Below, piece by piece: positions 45,719 through 55,593 of a stretch of DNA of 64,000 bases. This DNA is from an uncultured Aquimarina sp. (lineage in GTDB: Bacteria; Bacteroidota; Bacteroidia; Flavobacteriales; Flavobacteriaceae), in NCBI GenBank assembly GCA_947492105.1, contig CANLMN010000001.1, positions 186,001 through 250,000 of the forward strand, in the 5' to 3' direction. Position 1 is the first letter of the stretch. The number at the start of each line of letters is the position of its first letter. A model generated the notes under the pieces. That model made no database searches and was not told the DNA's origin. It worked only from the letters and a program-made list of their open reading frames with translations. Position numbers and translations under genes: made by a program.

Positions 45719-46519
45719 ATGAAAAACATCCTCTTAACGCTATTTTGCGTTTCTTTTTCTTTTTTAGCATGTAAAAAAAAAGAAAAACAAAAAACCCCAG
45801 AAGAAATTATTGCCGCAACCGAAGCCATCGATAATGAAATTGAAAAAAGTAAAGATCCTGTTAAGATTTGGCCTATCGAACACGCTACTATGGTTCTTGA
45901 ATATAACGCCAAAACGATCTACATAGACCCAACAGGAGGGGCCTCTGCCTTTAAAAATCACAAAAAACCAGACCTAATCCTAATTACAGATATTCATGGA
46001 GATCACTTGGATCTCAAAACACTGAACCAACTTGACACACAACATACTACTTTTGTGGCTCCTATGGCTGTAGCAACAAAACTCCCAAAGGAATTCAAAA
46101 ATCGAATAGCCACACTCGATAATCATGAGTCTACCAAATTATTAGGAATCCATATCAAAGCCCTTCCTATGTATAACCTACGAAAAGAAGCTCAGAAATT
46201 TCATAAAAAAGGTCGAGGTAATGGCTACCTACTAACTCTAGGCAATCAGCGAGTTTATATCTCTGGAGACACAGAGGACATCCCTGAGATGCGAGAACTA
46301 CAACATATAGACATCGCCTTTATTTGCATGAACCTTCCTTACACCATGCCCATAACAAGTGCTGCAAATGCTGTATTAGATTTCAAACCGCAAAAAGTAT
46401 ATCCTTATCATTATCGTGGTACAGCTGGCCTGAGTGATATCAAAGCGTTTAAAAAATTAGTTTATCAAGAAAATCCTACGATCCAAGTTATACAATTAGA
46501 CTGGTATCCAAAAAAATAA
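45719..46519 (+). CDS. MBL-fold metallohydrolase lipoprotein (UlaG-like)
   Basis: A 266-residue protein with a lipobox (FSFLACKKKEKQ, Cys at residue 19) and a charged linker. The metallo-beta-lactamase fold begins at about residue 60. Metal ligands include TDIHGDHLDL, a later VYISGDTEDIPEM, and YPYHYRGT near the end, the UlaG-like arrangement. Likely a periplasmic hydrolase of unknown substrate; lactonase or phosphodiesterase action are both possible. It is followed by repeat A copy 2 and a shared terminator. Confidence 0.85.
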   Translation: MKNILLTLFCVSFSFLACKKKEKQKTPEEIIAATEAIDNEIEKSKDPVKIWPIEHATMVLEYNAKTIYIDPTGGASAFKNHKKPDLILITDIHGDHLDLKTLNQLDTQHTTFVAPMAVATKLPKEFKNRIATLDNHESTKLLGIHIKALPMYNLRKEAQKFHKKGRGNGYLLTLGNQRVYISGDTEDIPEMRELQHIDIAFICMNLPYTMPITSAANAVLDFKPQKVYPYHYRGTAGLSDIKAFKKLVYQENPTIQVIQLDWYPKK

Positions 46520-46531
46520 TGTTTAGTCTAT

Positions 46532-46556
46532 AATTAATGGTATAATACCATTAATT
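46532..46556. repeat. 25-bp perfect palindrome at the edge of repeat A copy 2
   Basis: AATTAATGGTAT and ATACCATTAATT face each other around one A. The right arm is the left end of repeat A; the left arm is an outward-facing TGGTAT end. It begins 12 bases after the MBL-fold gene. Confidence 0.7.
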
Positions 46557-46700
46557 CTTTGAATTTACTGGGATAAAACTTTCTTTTTTCGCTTCAGCAT
46601 AAAAACAAACCATAACTACGGCTATGCTTGATGTTTCTGCTGAAGCTGAAACAAAAAAATCTTAATTTTTCTTTCCGGTAAATTCAAACAACAAATGGTA
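46546..46700 (+). repeat. dispersed hairpin repeat A, copy 2
   Basis: Starts TACCATTAATTCTTTGAATT and ends ATTCAAACAACAAATGGTA. Compared with copy 1 it lacks about six bases in the left arm (CGCTTCAGC in place of CGCCTCAGCTTCAGC). It occupies most of the gap between two convergent genes. Confidence 0.85.
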
Positions 46701-46719
46701 TAAAAAATAGTTTTAGAAC

Positions 46720-46758
46720 AAAAAAAGCCTCCTTTTTTGAAAAAAGGAGGCTTTTTTT
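46720..46758. terminator. bidirectional terminator between MBL and ettA genes
   Basis: A 19-bp perfect stem, AAAAAAAGCCTCCTTTTTT pairing with AAAAAAGGAGGCTTTTTTT around one base. GC core GCCTCC and T-runs occur on both strands, so it can serve both convergent genes. Confidence 0.9.
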
Positions 46759-46788
46759 ACATCATTATAGAAATGAAACAACTTAGTA

Positions 46789-48480
46789 CTAACGCACTAA
46801 TTTTTTGTACTTAATTCGTTTAGGCATTAAGTCTCCACCAAGACGTTTCTTTTTATTTTCTTCGTAATCCGAGAAACTACCTTCAAAGAAATACACTTGA
46901 GAATCTCCCTCAAAGGCCAAAATATGTGTACAAATACGATCCAAGAACCAACGGTCGTGAGAAATCACCACTGCACAACCTGCAAAATTCTCTAACCCTT
47001 CTTCTAGTGCACGTAGTGTATTCACATCTAGATCATTTGTTGGCTCATCTAATAACAATACATTCCCTTCTTCTTTTAGGGTCATAGCTAGATGCAACCT
47101 ATTGCGCTCACCTCCGGATAGTGCCTCTACTTTTTTATTCTGTTCGCTTCCGCTAAAATTAAATCGGCTCAAATAGGCTCTAGAATTAACCTGACGCCCT
47201 CCCATCATAACCAACTCTTGTTCATCACTAAAGTTTTGCCAGATTGTTTTTTCGGGATCGATATTACTATGTGTTTGATCTACATAAGCAATCTTAGCTG
47301 TCTCTCCTACTGTGAAACTTCCTGCATCAGATTTTTCTTCTCCCATGATCATTTTAAAAATTGTTGTTTTACCAGCGCCATTAGGCCCAATAATCCCAAC
47401 AATTCCTGCTTGAGGAAGGTTAAAGTTTAAATCTTCATATAATAATTTATCTCCAAAAGCTTTACTTACGCCTTTGGCTTCAATCACATTGGTTCCTAAA
47501 CGCGGTCCATTAGGAATATAAATTTCTAACTTTTCATCGACCACCTTTTGATCTTGACTCAAAAGCTTATCATAATTTTTCAGACGTGCTTTCTGCTTAG
47601 TCTGTCTACCTTTTGCTCCTTGACGTACCCAATCCAATTCTCGTTCTAATGTTTTTTGACGCTTAGAAGCTGTTTTGGATTCCTGAGCCATACGTTTAGA
47701 CTTTTGATCCAACCAAGAGGAATAATTTCCCTTCCAAGGAATTCCTTCTCCTCGATCCAATTCCAAAATCCATCCTGCAATATTATCTAGGAAATAACGG
47801 TCATGTGTTACTGCAATTACAGTCCCTTTATATTGTGCCAAATGATGTTCTAACCAGTGTACAGATTCTGCATCCAAGTGGTTGGTTGGTTCATCCAACA
47901 GCAATACATCTGGTTCTTGCAATAATAATCTACATAGTGCTACACGACGTTTTTCTCCTCCAGAAAGCACACCTATCTTTTTATCAGAATCCGGAGTACG
48001 AAGCGCATCCATAGCGATCTCTAATTTGGTATCTAACTCCCAAGCATTGGCAGCATCGATCTCATCTTGGAGGACAGCTTGTCGAGCCATCAACTTTTCC
48101 ATCTTGTCTGCGTCACTATAAACCTCTTCTAACCCAAACTGATCATTAATCGAGTTGTATTCATCCAAAATAGCAACGATCTCAGCAGCCCCTTCTTTGA
48201 CCACTTCTAGAACTGTTTTCTCTGGATCCAATTGCGGTTCCTGCTCTAGATACCCTACACTGTAATCTTTGGAAAAGACCACATCTCCTTGATAATTTTT
48301 ATCAACACCTGCTATGATTTTGAGCAAGGTTGATTTTCCAGAACCATTAAGTCCCAATATCCCTATTTTGGCTCCATAAAAGAAACTGAGATAAATATTT
48401 TTGAGTACAGGAGTATTAGCACTCTTATAGGTCTTTGTGACCCCTGACATCGAAAAGATAATTTTTTTATCGTCTGACAT
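46789..48480 (-). CDS. ettA: ABC-F energy-dependent translational throttle protein
   Basis: A 563-residue ABC-F protein with two nucleotide-binding domains. Walker A motifs are GLNGSGKST and GPNGAGKTT, signatures are LSGGEKRRVAL and LSGGERNRLHLA, and both Walker B/D-loop stretches read LLLDEPTNxLD. The linker region includes the basic ERELDWVRQGAKGRQTKQ typical of EttA. It binds the ribosomal E site and gates the first peptide bonds according to ATP/ADP. It is the last gene of the minus-strand run that begins with ruvX. Confidence 0.93.
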   Translation of the reverse strand: MSDDKKIIFSMSGVTKTYKSANTPVLKNIYLSFFYGAKIGILGLNGSGKSTLLKIIAGVDKNYQGDVVFSKDYSVGYLEQEPQLDPEKTVLEVVKEGAAEIVAILDEYNSINDQFGLEEVYSDADKMEKLMARQAVLQDEIDAANAWELDTKLEIAMDALRTPDSDKKIGVLSGGEKRRVALCRLLLQEPDVLLLDEPTNHLDAESVHWLEHHLAQYKGTVIAVTHDRYFLDNIAGWILELDRGEGIPWKGNYSSWLDQKSKRMAQESKTASKRQKTLERELDWVRQGAKGRQTKQKARLKNYDKLLSQDQKVVDEKLEIYIPNGPRLGTNVIEAKGVSKAFGDKLLYEDLNFNLPQAGIVGIIGPNGAGKTTIFKMIMGEEKSDAGSFTVGETAKIAYVDQTHSNIDPEKTIWQNFSDEQELVMMGGRQVNSRAYLSRFNFSGSEQNKKVEALSGGERNRLHLAMTLKEEGNVLLLDEPTNDLDVNTLRALEEGLENFAGCAVVISHDRWFLDRICTHILAFEGDSQVYFFEGSFSDYEENKKKRLGGDLMPKRIKYKKLVR

Positions 48481-48518
48481 TGTAGTTTTGTGTTATATTT
48501 ATTGGTATTAAAAGCTCT

Positions 48519-48701
48519 TTACATTCTACCTTTCAAGGCATTAAAAACCCAGCCGATAGCAAAAAATCCAACTCCTACAGCTGCAAAACCCCATCCCGAA
48601 ACCATTCGGTACTTAAAAGCTCCTAAACCTATAAGTAACAACCCCATAAGGATCATTATAAATGTTGCCCATGCTAAAACTGTATTTTTATTCATCCCCA
48701 T
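48519..48701 (-). CDS. CAL67264-type small membrane protein
   Basis: A 60-residue protein from MGMNKNTVLAWATFIMILMG; the frame is open to 48782 but these residues are the recognised start. There are two hydrophobic segments (LAWATFIMILMGLLLIGLGA and WGFAAVGVGFFAIGWVFN) and the ending NALKGRM. I recognise this as the CAL67264 family, widespread in Bacteroidota beside ettA and of unknown function. It lies 38 bases upstream of ettA on the same strand. Confidence 0.85.
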   Translation of the reverse strand: MGMNKNTVLAWATFIMILMGLLLIGLGAFKYRMVSGWGFAAVGVGFFAIGWVFNALKGRM

Positions 48702-48851
48702 AATAAAATCCGTTAATAAATTTGCTAAGAATATAGTGTTTCTATAAGAACACTTTTCGTTTATATAAATGTAAACAATCAAAGATCGGTAATCTTTCTA
48801 TCAAATACAAAAAGCCCTGTTACCAGAGCTTTTATCTTTATATGTTTATTA

Positions 48852-50714
48852 TTACTTTTTTGCTTTTTGTTGTTCTGCTTGTTGCATCATCTCTGCCATC
48901 TTCTTCTGGAATTTGTTTTGTTTTTTGGGCTTCTTTTTATTTTCCTGAATTTTTGCGTGAATTTTATCTTCACTAATAATTACATTTTTGATCACTAACA
49001 TAATTCCGATGGTAATTAAATTAGAAATAAAATAATACAAGGATAATCCACTAGCATAATTATTAAAGAAAATCAACATAAATAATGGAGACAAATACAT
49101 AATGAATTTCATATTTGGCATTCCAGGTTGTTGACTTTGTTGCATTGCCTGACCAGAGGTCATTGTCATATAGAAAAATATTGCGATCGAAGCCAAAATA
49201 GGAAACAAACTTACGTGATCTCCATAAAACGGAATTCTAAACGGTAAGTCCAAAATATTATCATAACTCGATAAATCTTCTGCCCACAAGAAACTTTTTT
49301 GTCTCAAATCAAAGGCACTTGGAAAGAAATTAAACAAGGCATAAAATACAGGAATCTGCATTAAAGCTGGCAAGCATCCACTCATAGGATTAACACCTGC
49401 TTTGCCATACAGCTTCATGGTTTCTTGCTGCTTCTTCATAGCATTATCCTTGTACTTTTCGTTGATCTCTGTAATCTCTGGACGCAAAACTTTCATCTTG
49501 GCCTGAGACACATACGATTTATAAGTCACTGGAGACAGTACTATTCTCACCACAATAGTCATCACAATAATTGCAATTCCGTAGGGTAAAAACCCACTCA
49601 AAAATCCAAAAAACGGAATAAAAACATGCTTATTAATCCAACCAAAAATACCCCAGCCCAACGGCACAACCTCATCAAGATTCCGATCAAAGTTGTTCAG
49701 TATTTTATAATCTGTAGGTCCATAATACCAGTCCATGGTATAATCTAATTCTCCTCCCTTTAGCTCTAGAGGTATCGATGCGGTATATGCTTTTAGCGCA
49801 AGCGTATCAACATCCTCGTTTTGAACCAAATTTCTAGAGGTAAATTTTGCTTTTTTAAACGGAGTATCTGTCAACAATATAGAAGTAAAAAAATGTTGTT
49901 TGAATGCTACCCAAGTAACATCTTCTGCATCATCATCTGTAAACTCTTGTTGCCCTAGGTAATCATCTTTGCCTCCTTCATACTCCCATTTAAGTTCTGT
50001 ATAGCGATTCTCGTACGAAATACTTTTAGAATGCCTAATTGCTTCCAATTCCCAATCTAATTGTATTGGATTACCGCTATTAAACACCTGCCCAAGCCCT
50101 TGAGATTTGATAGAAAAATCTACCATATATTCTCCAGGCTTCATTTCATATCGATACTCCAAAAAGCGATTAGCATCAACCTTTAACTTCATAGACAAAA
50201 TTGTGTTTTGTCCATTTTTGGTTACAGCAGGTTCAAAGAACAGATCTTTGGTATTAAGGATATGGTTATCTGTTGTCCCAAAATTAATATTAAAAGAAGC
50301 CTTATCGCGATCCTTAATTAAAAAAACCGGAACAGAATCGTAGGTTTTAAATTTTTTGAGCAACGCCTCAGAGATATACCCTCCTTTGTTACTCACCTTG
50401 AGACTAAGTACATCGTTCTGTATCGTAGTTACCTGTTCTTTGGCTGATGGTAATGCTGCGGAGTATGCAAAAGCACCTAAGCGACTTTGCGCTTGTACCA
50501 TTGCCAATGAATCTTGAGGATTTACAGTTATTGCAGTAATCTCCGAGCTGGATGCTTTTGTATTCCCAGTAGCTCCTACAACTTCTTCTTGTTTTGCTTT
50601 TTCTGCCTCTAGTTGTTCTGGGGTTGGTTTGTTTATAAACATCATATAAACCAATATCCCGGCAATAAGGACAAAACCTATGATCGTATTAAGATCAAAC
50701 TTCTTTTCTTCCAT
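48852..50714 (-). CDS. yidC: membrane protein insertase YidC
   Basis: 620 residues from MEEKKFDLNTIIGFVLIAGI at 50714; the frame to 50759 adds residues not expected. An N-terminal membrane anchor is followed by a large periplasmic P1 domain (residues 100-340). The insertase core follows with the conserved GINPMSGCLPALMQIPVFYA-type stretch (here KAGVNPMSGCLPALMQIP) and three further membrane segments. The C-terminus is lysine-rich (QNKFQKKMAEMMQQAEQQ), as usual for ribosome contact. It lies 147 bases after pyrG. Confidence 0.95.
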   Translation of the reverse strand: MEEKKFDLNTIIGFVLIAGILVYMMFINKPTPEQLEAEKAKQEEVVGATGNTKASSSEITAITVNPQDSLAMVQAQSRLGAFAYSAALPSAKEQVTTIQNDVLSLKVSNKGGYISEALLKKFKTYDSVPVFLIKDRDKASFNINFGTTDNHILNTKDLFFEPAVTKNGQNTILSMKLKVDANRFLEYRYEMKPGEYMVDFSIKSQGLGQVFNSGNPIQLDWELEAIRHSKSISYENRYTELKWEYEGGKDDYLGQQEFTDDDAEDVTWVAFKQHFFTSILLTDTPFKKAKFTSRNLVQNEDVDTLALKAYTASIPLELKGGELDYTMDWYYGPTDYKILNNFDRNLDEVVPLGWGIFGWINKHVFIPFFGFLSGFLPYGIAIIVMTIVVRIVLSPVTYKSYVSQAKMKVLRPEITEINEKYKDNAMKKQQETMKLYGKAGVNPMSGCLPALMQIPVFYALFNFFPSAFDLRQKSFLWAEDLSSYDNILDLPFRIPFYGDHVSLFPILASIAIFFYMTMTSGQAMQQSQQPGMPNMKFIMYLSPLFMLIFFNNYASGLSLYYFISNLITIGIMLVIKNVIISEDKIHAKIQENKKKPKKQNKFQKKMAEMMQQAEQQKAKK

Positions 50715-50861
50715 GTAAAAAATTACTTCGTTTCTCCAGCTAGTATCCACCTGTGACATCTATATCACAAAGACTATCCTTAACTACTATTTATGTTGTT
50801 GTATTTTCTATTTAATCAAAAAGATCACCACTCCCCGTTTTCATGCCATATTGGCACGATT

Positions 50862-52550
<1,689 letters not shown>

Positions 52551-52562
52551 TCAGAATTGGCG

Positions 52563-52570
52563 CAAAAATA
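52563..52570 (-). promoter_or_regulatory. possible pyrG -7 box
   Basis: TATTTTTG on the minus strand (52570-52563) fits TAnnTTTG. Transcription from it would start near 52557, just before the hairpin. No convincing TTG lies at the expected -33 distance. Confidence 0.35.
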
Positions 52571-52627
52571 CAAAGAAGAATGGAAAATTATGTATTCTGA
52601 GTATTTGAATTTAAGATAGCGCTATAA

Positions 52628-53044
52628 CTATTCTTCTTCGTCTTGAGCTTTTTCAGGCTCCGAGAAATCCATTATACCTTTGGATTGCAATAAATTGTAC
52701 CACTGTATCACTTTTTTTATATCACTAGGATATACACGTTCTTCGTCATATTCTGGCAAAATTTCGCTAAAAAAAGCTTCTAAGTTTGCCTTAGATTCTT
52801 TGTGACTAATGGTTGCTTCTCCATTCTCTTTAAGCTTAATTTTCTCAAAAACCTCACGTAAAGGAACTTCTTCAGAAAATGTATAAATAGCTATTTCGCT
52901 CAACACACTTACATTATGTCTAACATTCACAGACAACCGTTTTCCGTCAAGGATAGATTCTGCAAGAAATCCACCTCTTGTTTGTGCTTTGAGTTCATAT
53001 AAACCTGGTTTGCCTGAAATGGCTAATATTTTATCTAGTGTCAT
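52628..53044 (-). CDS. DUF5606 domain protein
   Basis: A 138-residue protein opening MTLDKILAISGKPGLYELKA and continuing TRGGFLAESILDGKR, the signature of DUF5606. The C-terminal third is acidic and ends AQDEEE. The family is conserved in Bacteroidota next to def and ruvX, as here, which suggests a role linked to translation or nascent-chain processing; nothing more is known to me. It starts 70 bases after the def stop. Confidence 0.88.
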   Translation of the reverse strand: MTLDKILAISGKPGLYELKAQTRGGFLAESILDGKRLSVNVRHNVSVLSEIAIYTFSEEVPLREVFEKIKLKENGEATISHKESKANLEAFFSEILPEYDEERVYPSDIKKVIQWYNLLQSKGIMDFSEPEKAQDEEE

Positions 53045-53114
53045 AATAATACTATTGTTCTATATATAAGGAGCGCAAAGATGCATTCTTTGTCTCGAAT
53101 AATCAAAAAAAAAA

Positions 53115-53705
53115 TTATCGCCCTTTTTTCATTGCAGGAAAACGCATTCGATAATCTGCATTTGTTTTTCCTTTGGATATATTAGAAAGTTTTCCTTTTA
53201 TCAAACGTTTTTTTAAGCTTGATAGTTTATCGGTAAACAAAATTCCTTCGATATGATCATATTCATGCTGGATAACTCGAGCAGCGAGACCAGTATACAC
53301 CTCTGTATGCTCTTCAAAATTCTCATCCACATAATTAATCTTGACGGTATCTTTTCTAAAAACGTCTTCACGAATATCCGGAATACTCAAACATCCCTCT
53401 GTAAAAGCCCACTCCTCGCCAGTTTCCTCTAGGATCGTTGCATTGATCATTATTTTTTTCAATCCATCCAACTCCTTTTGTTCCTCTGGTGTTAACTCTT
53501 CATCCTCGGCAAAAGGTGTTGTATCAAACATAAAAATCCTGATCGGCAAACCAATCTGTGGGGCCGCTAATCCGACACCATGTGCACCATACATGGTTTC
53601 CATCATATTAGCCAATAACTCATCCAATTTTGGATAATCTTTGGTGATATTTTTTGCTTTTTTCTTCAATACGGGATCACCGTAGGCGATAATAGGTAAA
53701 ATCAT
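53115..53705 (-). CDS. def: peptide deformylase
   Basis: 196 residues from MILPIIAYGDPVLKKKAKNI at 53705; the 53729 start adds eight residues that do not fit. The three family motifs are present: GVGLAAPQIG, EGCLSIP with the metal-binding Cys, and QHEYDHIEG with the two His ligands and catalytic Glu. It removes the formyl group from nascent proteins. It follows ruvX by 63 bases. Confidence 0.95.
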   Translation of the reverse strand: MILPIIAYGDPVLKKKAKNITKDYPKLDELLANMMETMYGAHGVGLAAPQIGLPIRIFMFDTTPFAEDEELTPEEQKELDGLKKIMINATILEETGEEWAFTEGCLSIPDIREDVFRKDTVKINYVDENFEEHTEVYTGLAARVIQHEYDHIEGILFTDKLSSLKKRLIKGKLSNISKGKTNADYRMRFPAMKKGR

Positions 53706-53768
53706 TTTTATACCGGTTTTGGGTTTCATTTTTAAATAAAAAACTGAAACACTTCGTCATTTTTATAT

Positions 53769-54179
53769 TCAAATACTCTCCAAATAACTTTGGAGTATAA
53801 TCGTTGCACTAATCTGATCAACCAACGCTTTATTTTGTCTTTTTTTCTTTGAGATCCCACTAGCTAGCATAGTATCAAAAGCCATTTTTGATGTAAAACG
53901 CTCATCCACGCGTTTTACTGGGATATCAGGAAATTGCGTTGTTAACTTTATCAAAAAACCTTTGATAGCATCCTCTATTTGTGATGCTTCTCCATGCATC
54001 CGTTTGGGCTCACCAACCACAAATAACACAACTTCTTCTTCTTTTACGTACTTCTGCAACCAAGAAAGTAATTCGTGATTAGCAACAGTTGTCAATCCAG
54101 AAGCAATAATTTGCAAATCATCAGTTACTGCGATTCCGCACCGTTTGCTACCATAATCTATTGCCAATATACGTGCCAT
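53769..54179 (-). CDS. ruvX: Holliday junction resolvase-like protein RuvX/YqgF
   Basis: A 136-residue RNase H-fold protein. ILAIDYGSKRCGIAVTD supplies the first catalytic Asp, VVGEPKRMHGEAS the Glu region, and VDERFTSKMA the later Asp/Glu. In E. coli YqgF is needed for pre-16S rRNA 5' end processing; resolvase activity has also been proposed. It is the first gene of the operon ruvX-def-DUF5606, with a good promoter match at 54193-54222. Confidence 0.92.
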   Translation of the reverse strand: MARILAIDYGSKRCGIAVTDDLQIIASGLTTVANHELLSWLQKYVKEEEVVLFVVGEPKRMHGEASQIEDAIKGFLIKLTTQFPDIPVKRVDERFTSKMAFDTMLASGISKKKRQNKALVDQISATIILQSYLESI

Positions 54180-54192
54180 ACGTTGTTTTGAG

Positions 54193-54222
54193 CAAAAGTA
54201 CAGTTCCTAAAAGGATGAACCA
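54193..54222 (-). promoter_or_regulatory. predicted ruvX operon promoter
   Basis: On the minus strand TACTTTTG (54200-54193) fits TAnnTTTG, and a TTGG at 54222-54219 lies about 19 bases upstream as the -33 element. The start codon follows 13 bases after the -7 box, giving a very short leader. Confidence 0.55.
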
Positions 54223-54276
54223 AAAATTAGCAGTTCAAAATTACATCGTTCTATTTTAAGAGGACGTTTAAAATCT

Positions 54277-54284
54277 TATATTTG
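54277..54284 (+). promoter_or_regulatory. predicted dapD -7 box
   Basis: TATATTTG matches the Bacteroidota -7 consensus exactly and lies 18 bases before the dapD start at 54303. A -33 TTG is not evident at the right distance (GTTCTATTTT is there instead). Confidence 0.5.
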
Positions 54285-54302
54285 CCAAAACTTTTAACAC
54301 AG

Positions 54303-55118
54303 ATGAAAGAAATACAAGAACGTATTGAAAAAGCTTGGGACAACCGTGAGCTTTTAAAAGAAACGGAAACGCAAAACACTATAAGAGAAGTTGTTGATTT
54401 ACTTGACAATGGAAAACTACGTGTTGCAGAGCCAACTTCTGATGGCTGGCAAGTAAATGAATGGATCAAAAAAGCTGTGGTTCTTTATTTCCCAATTCAA
54501 AAAATGGAAACCCTAGAAGCTGGTATTTTTGAATATCATGATAAAATTCCCCTCAAACGCGGTTATGAAGCCAAAGGAATTCGTGTGGTACCAAATGCTG
54601 TAGCAAGACATGGGGCTTACATTTCTCCAGGAACTATTTTGATGCCTAGTTATGTAAACATTGGTGCTTATGTAGACGAAGGTACGATGGTAGACACTTG
54701 GGCAACAGTCGGTAGTTGTGCACAAATAGGTAAGAATGTACACCTCAGTGGTGGCGTGGGCATTGGTGGTGTTTTGGAACCATTACAAGCTGCTCCTGTA
54801 ATTATAGAAGACAATGCTTTTATCGGTTCTAGATGTATCGTCGTAGAAGGTGTACGTGTAGAATCTGAGGCTGTATTAGGTGCGAATGTAGTTCTTACTG
54901 CTTCTACCAAAATTATTGATGTAACTGGTGACACACCTGTTGAGCGCAAAGGATTAGTTCCTGCACGTTCTGTAGTAATCCCAGGAAGTTATACCAAAAA
55001 ATTCCCTGCTGGAGAATACAACGTACCTTGTGCTCTGATTATTGGTCGTCGTAAAGAAAGCACAAACAAAAAGACGTCTCTAAATGACGCGCTTAGAGAG
55101 TATGATGTAGCTGTTTAG
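54303..55118 (+). CDS. dapD: tetrahydrodipicolinate N-succinyltransferase
   Basis: 271 residues from MKEIQERIEKAWDNRELLKE at 54303; an in-frame ATG at 54282 lies on top of the promoter match. A helical N-terminal domain leads into a left-handed beta-helix of hexapeptide repeats (ARHGAYISPGTILMPSYVNI, DTWATVGSCAQIGKNVHLSG, EDNAFIGSRCIVVEG). It transfers succinyl from succinyl-CoA in the lysine/meso-diaminopimelate pathway. It is divergent from ruvX with 123 bases between starts. Confidence 0.95.
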   Translation: MKEIQERIEKAWDNRELLKETETQNTIREVVDLLDNGKLRVAEPTSDGWQVNEWIKKAVVLYFPIQKMETLEAGIFEYHDKIPLKRGYEAKGIRVVPNAVARHGAYISPGTILMPSYVNIGAYVDEGTMVDTWATVGSCAQIGKNVHLSGGVGIGGVLEPLQAAPVIIEDNAFIGSRCIVVEGVRVESEAVLGANVVLTASTKIIDVTGDTPVERKGLVPARSVVIPGSYTKKFPAGEYNVPCALIIGRRKESTNKKTSLNDALREYDVAV

Positions 55119-55140
55119 AACTGTAAATTAACAGCAAAAT

Positions 55141-55192
55141 TTCATAAAATAAGACCATCTTTTCTGTAGAAAAGATGGTCTTATTTTATGAA
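55141..55192. terminator. perfect 25-bp palindromic terminator after dapD
   Basis: TTCATAAAATAAGACCATCT plus TTTCT is matched without mismatch by its inverse at 55168-55192, with only GT between the arms. The core AGACCATC and flanking A/T-runs make it a bidirectional terminator; it begins 22 bases past the dapD stop. Confidence 0.85.
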
Positions 55193-55307
55193 ATAATCTA
55201 TAAGTTAAAATTACTGAAAAATAATTTGATAGTTTTCTTCCTTAAAATATTACAAAGGAATCTAAAGCACATTTATAGTAAAGATTTTTCCTGTACTCCC
55301 TAATAAC

Positions 55308-55392
55308 ACCATTTATCCTTTGAATTTACTGGGATAAAATTTTCTTTTTTCGCCTCAGCTTCAGCATAAAAACAAACCATAACTACGGCTAT
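55308..55392 (+). repeat. dispersed hairpin repeat A, copy 3 (left half only)
   Basis: Begins ACACCATTTATCCTTTGAAT and runs as the other copies to AACTACGGCTAT, where it stops. The right arm is missing and sequence of repeat B follows directly, so a deletion or recombination removed about 75 bases of A and the left part of B. Confidence 0.8.
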
Positions 55393-55462
55393 CTAATAAA
55401 ATCACCGTGTTTTTACATAAAAAAACAACAGTGTCAGTAACACGAATTTATATACCTAAATT
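55393..55462 (+). repeat. dispersed repeat B, copy 2 (right part)
   Basis: Contains ATCACCGTGTTTTTACATAA and AACACGAATTTATATACCTA and ends AAATT. It matches the right part of B copies at 10518-10674 and 62146-62272. Confidence 0.6.
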
Positions 55463-55593
55463 AAAATCATAACACATGGCATAACTAAAATCTTTAGCGA
55501 TTCATACTTAATGGACTACCCGTCGTGCTCTTATCCATCACATTAGTTAAAGCCCCTACAGCTGTCCTTCTCAAAAGCTTATAATATAATCAA

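Larger units (their letters stand above)
55119..55593. other. intergenic region with palindrome and truncated repeats A/B
   Basis: Holds the dapD terminator palindrome (55141-55192), a left half of repeat A (55308-55392) fused to the right part of repeat B (55393-55462) and about 130 plain bases before the unknown secreted-protein gene ends. No gene is seen. Confidence 0.6.
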
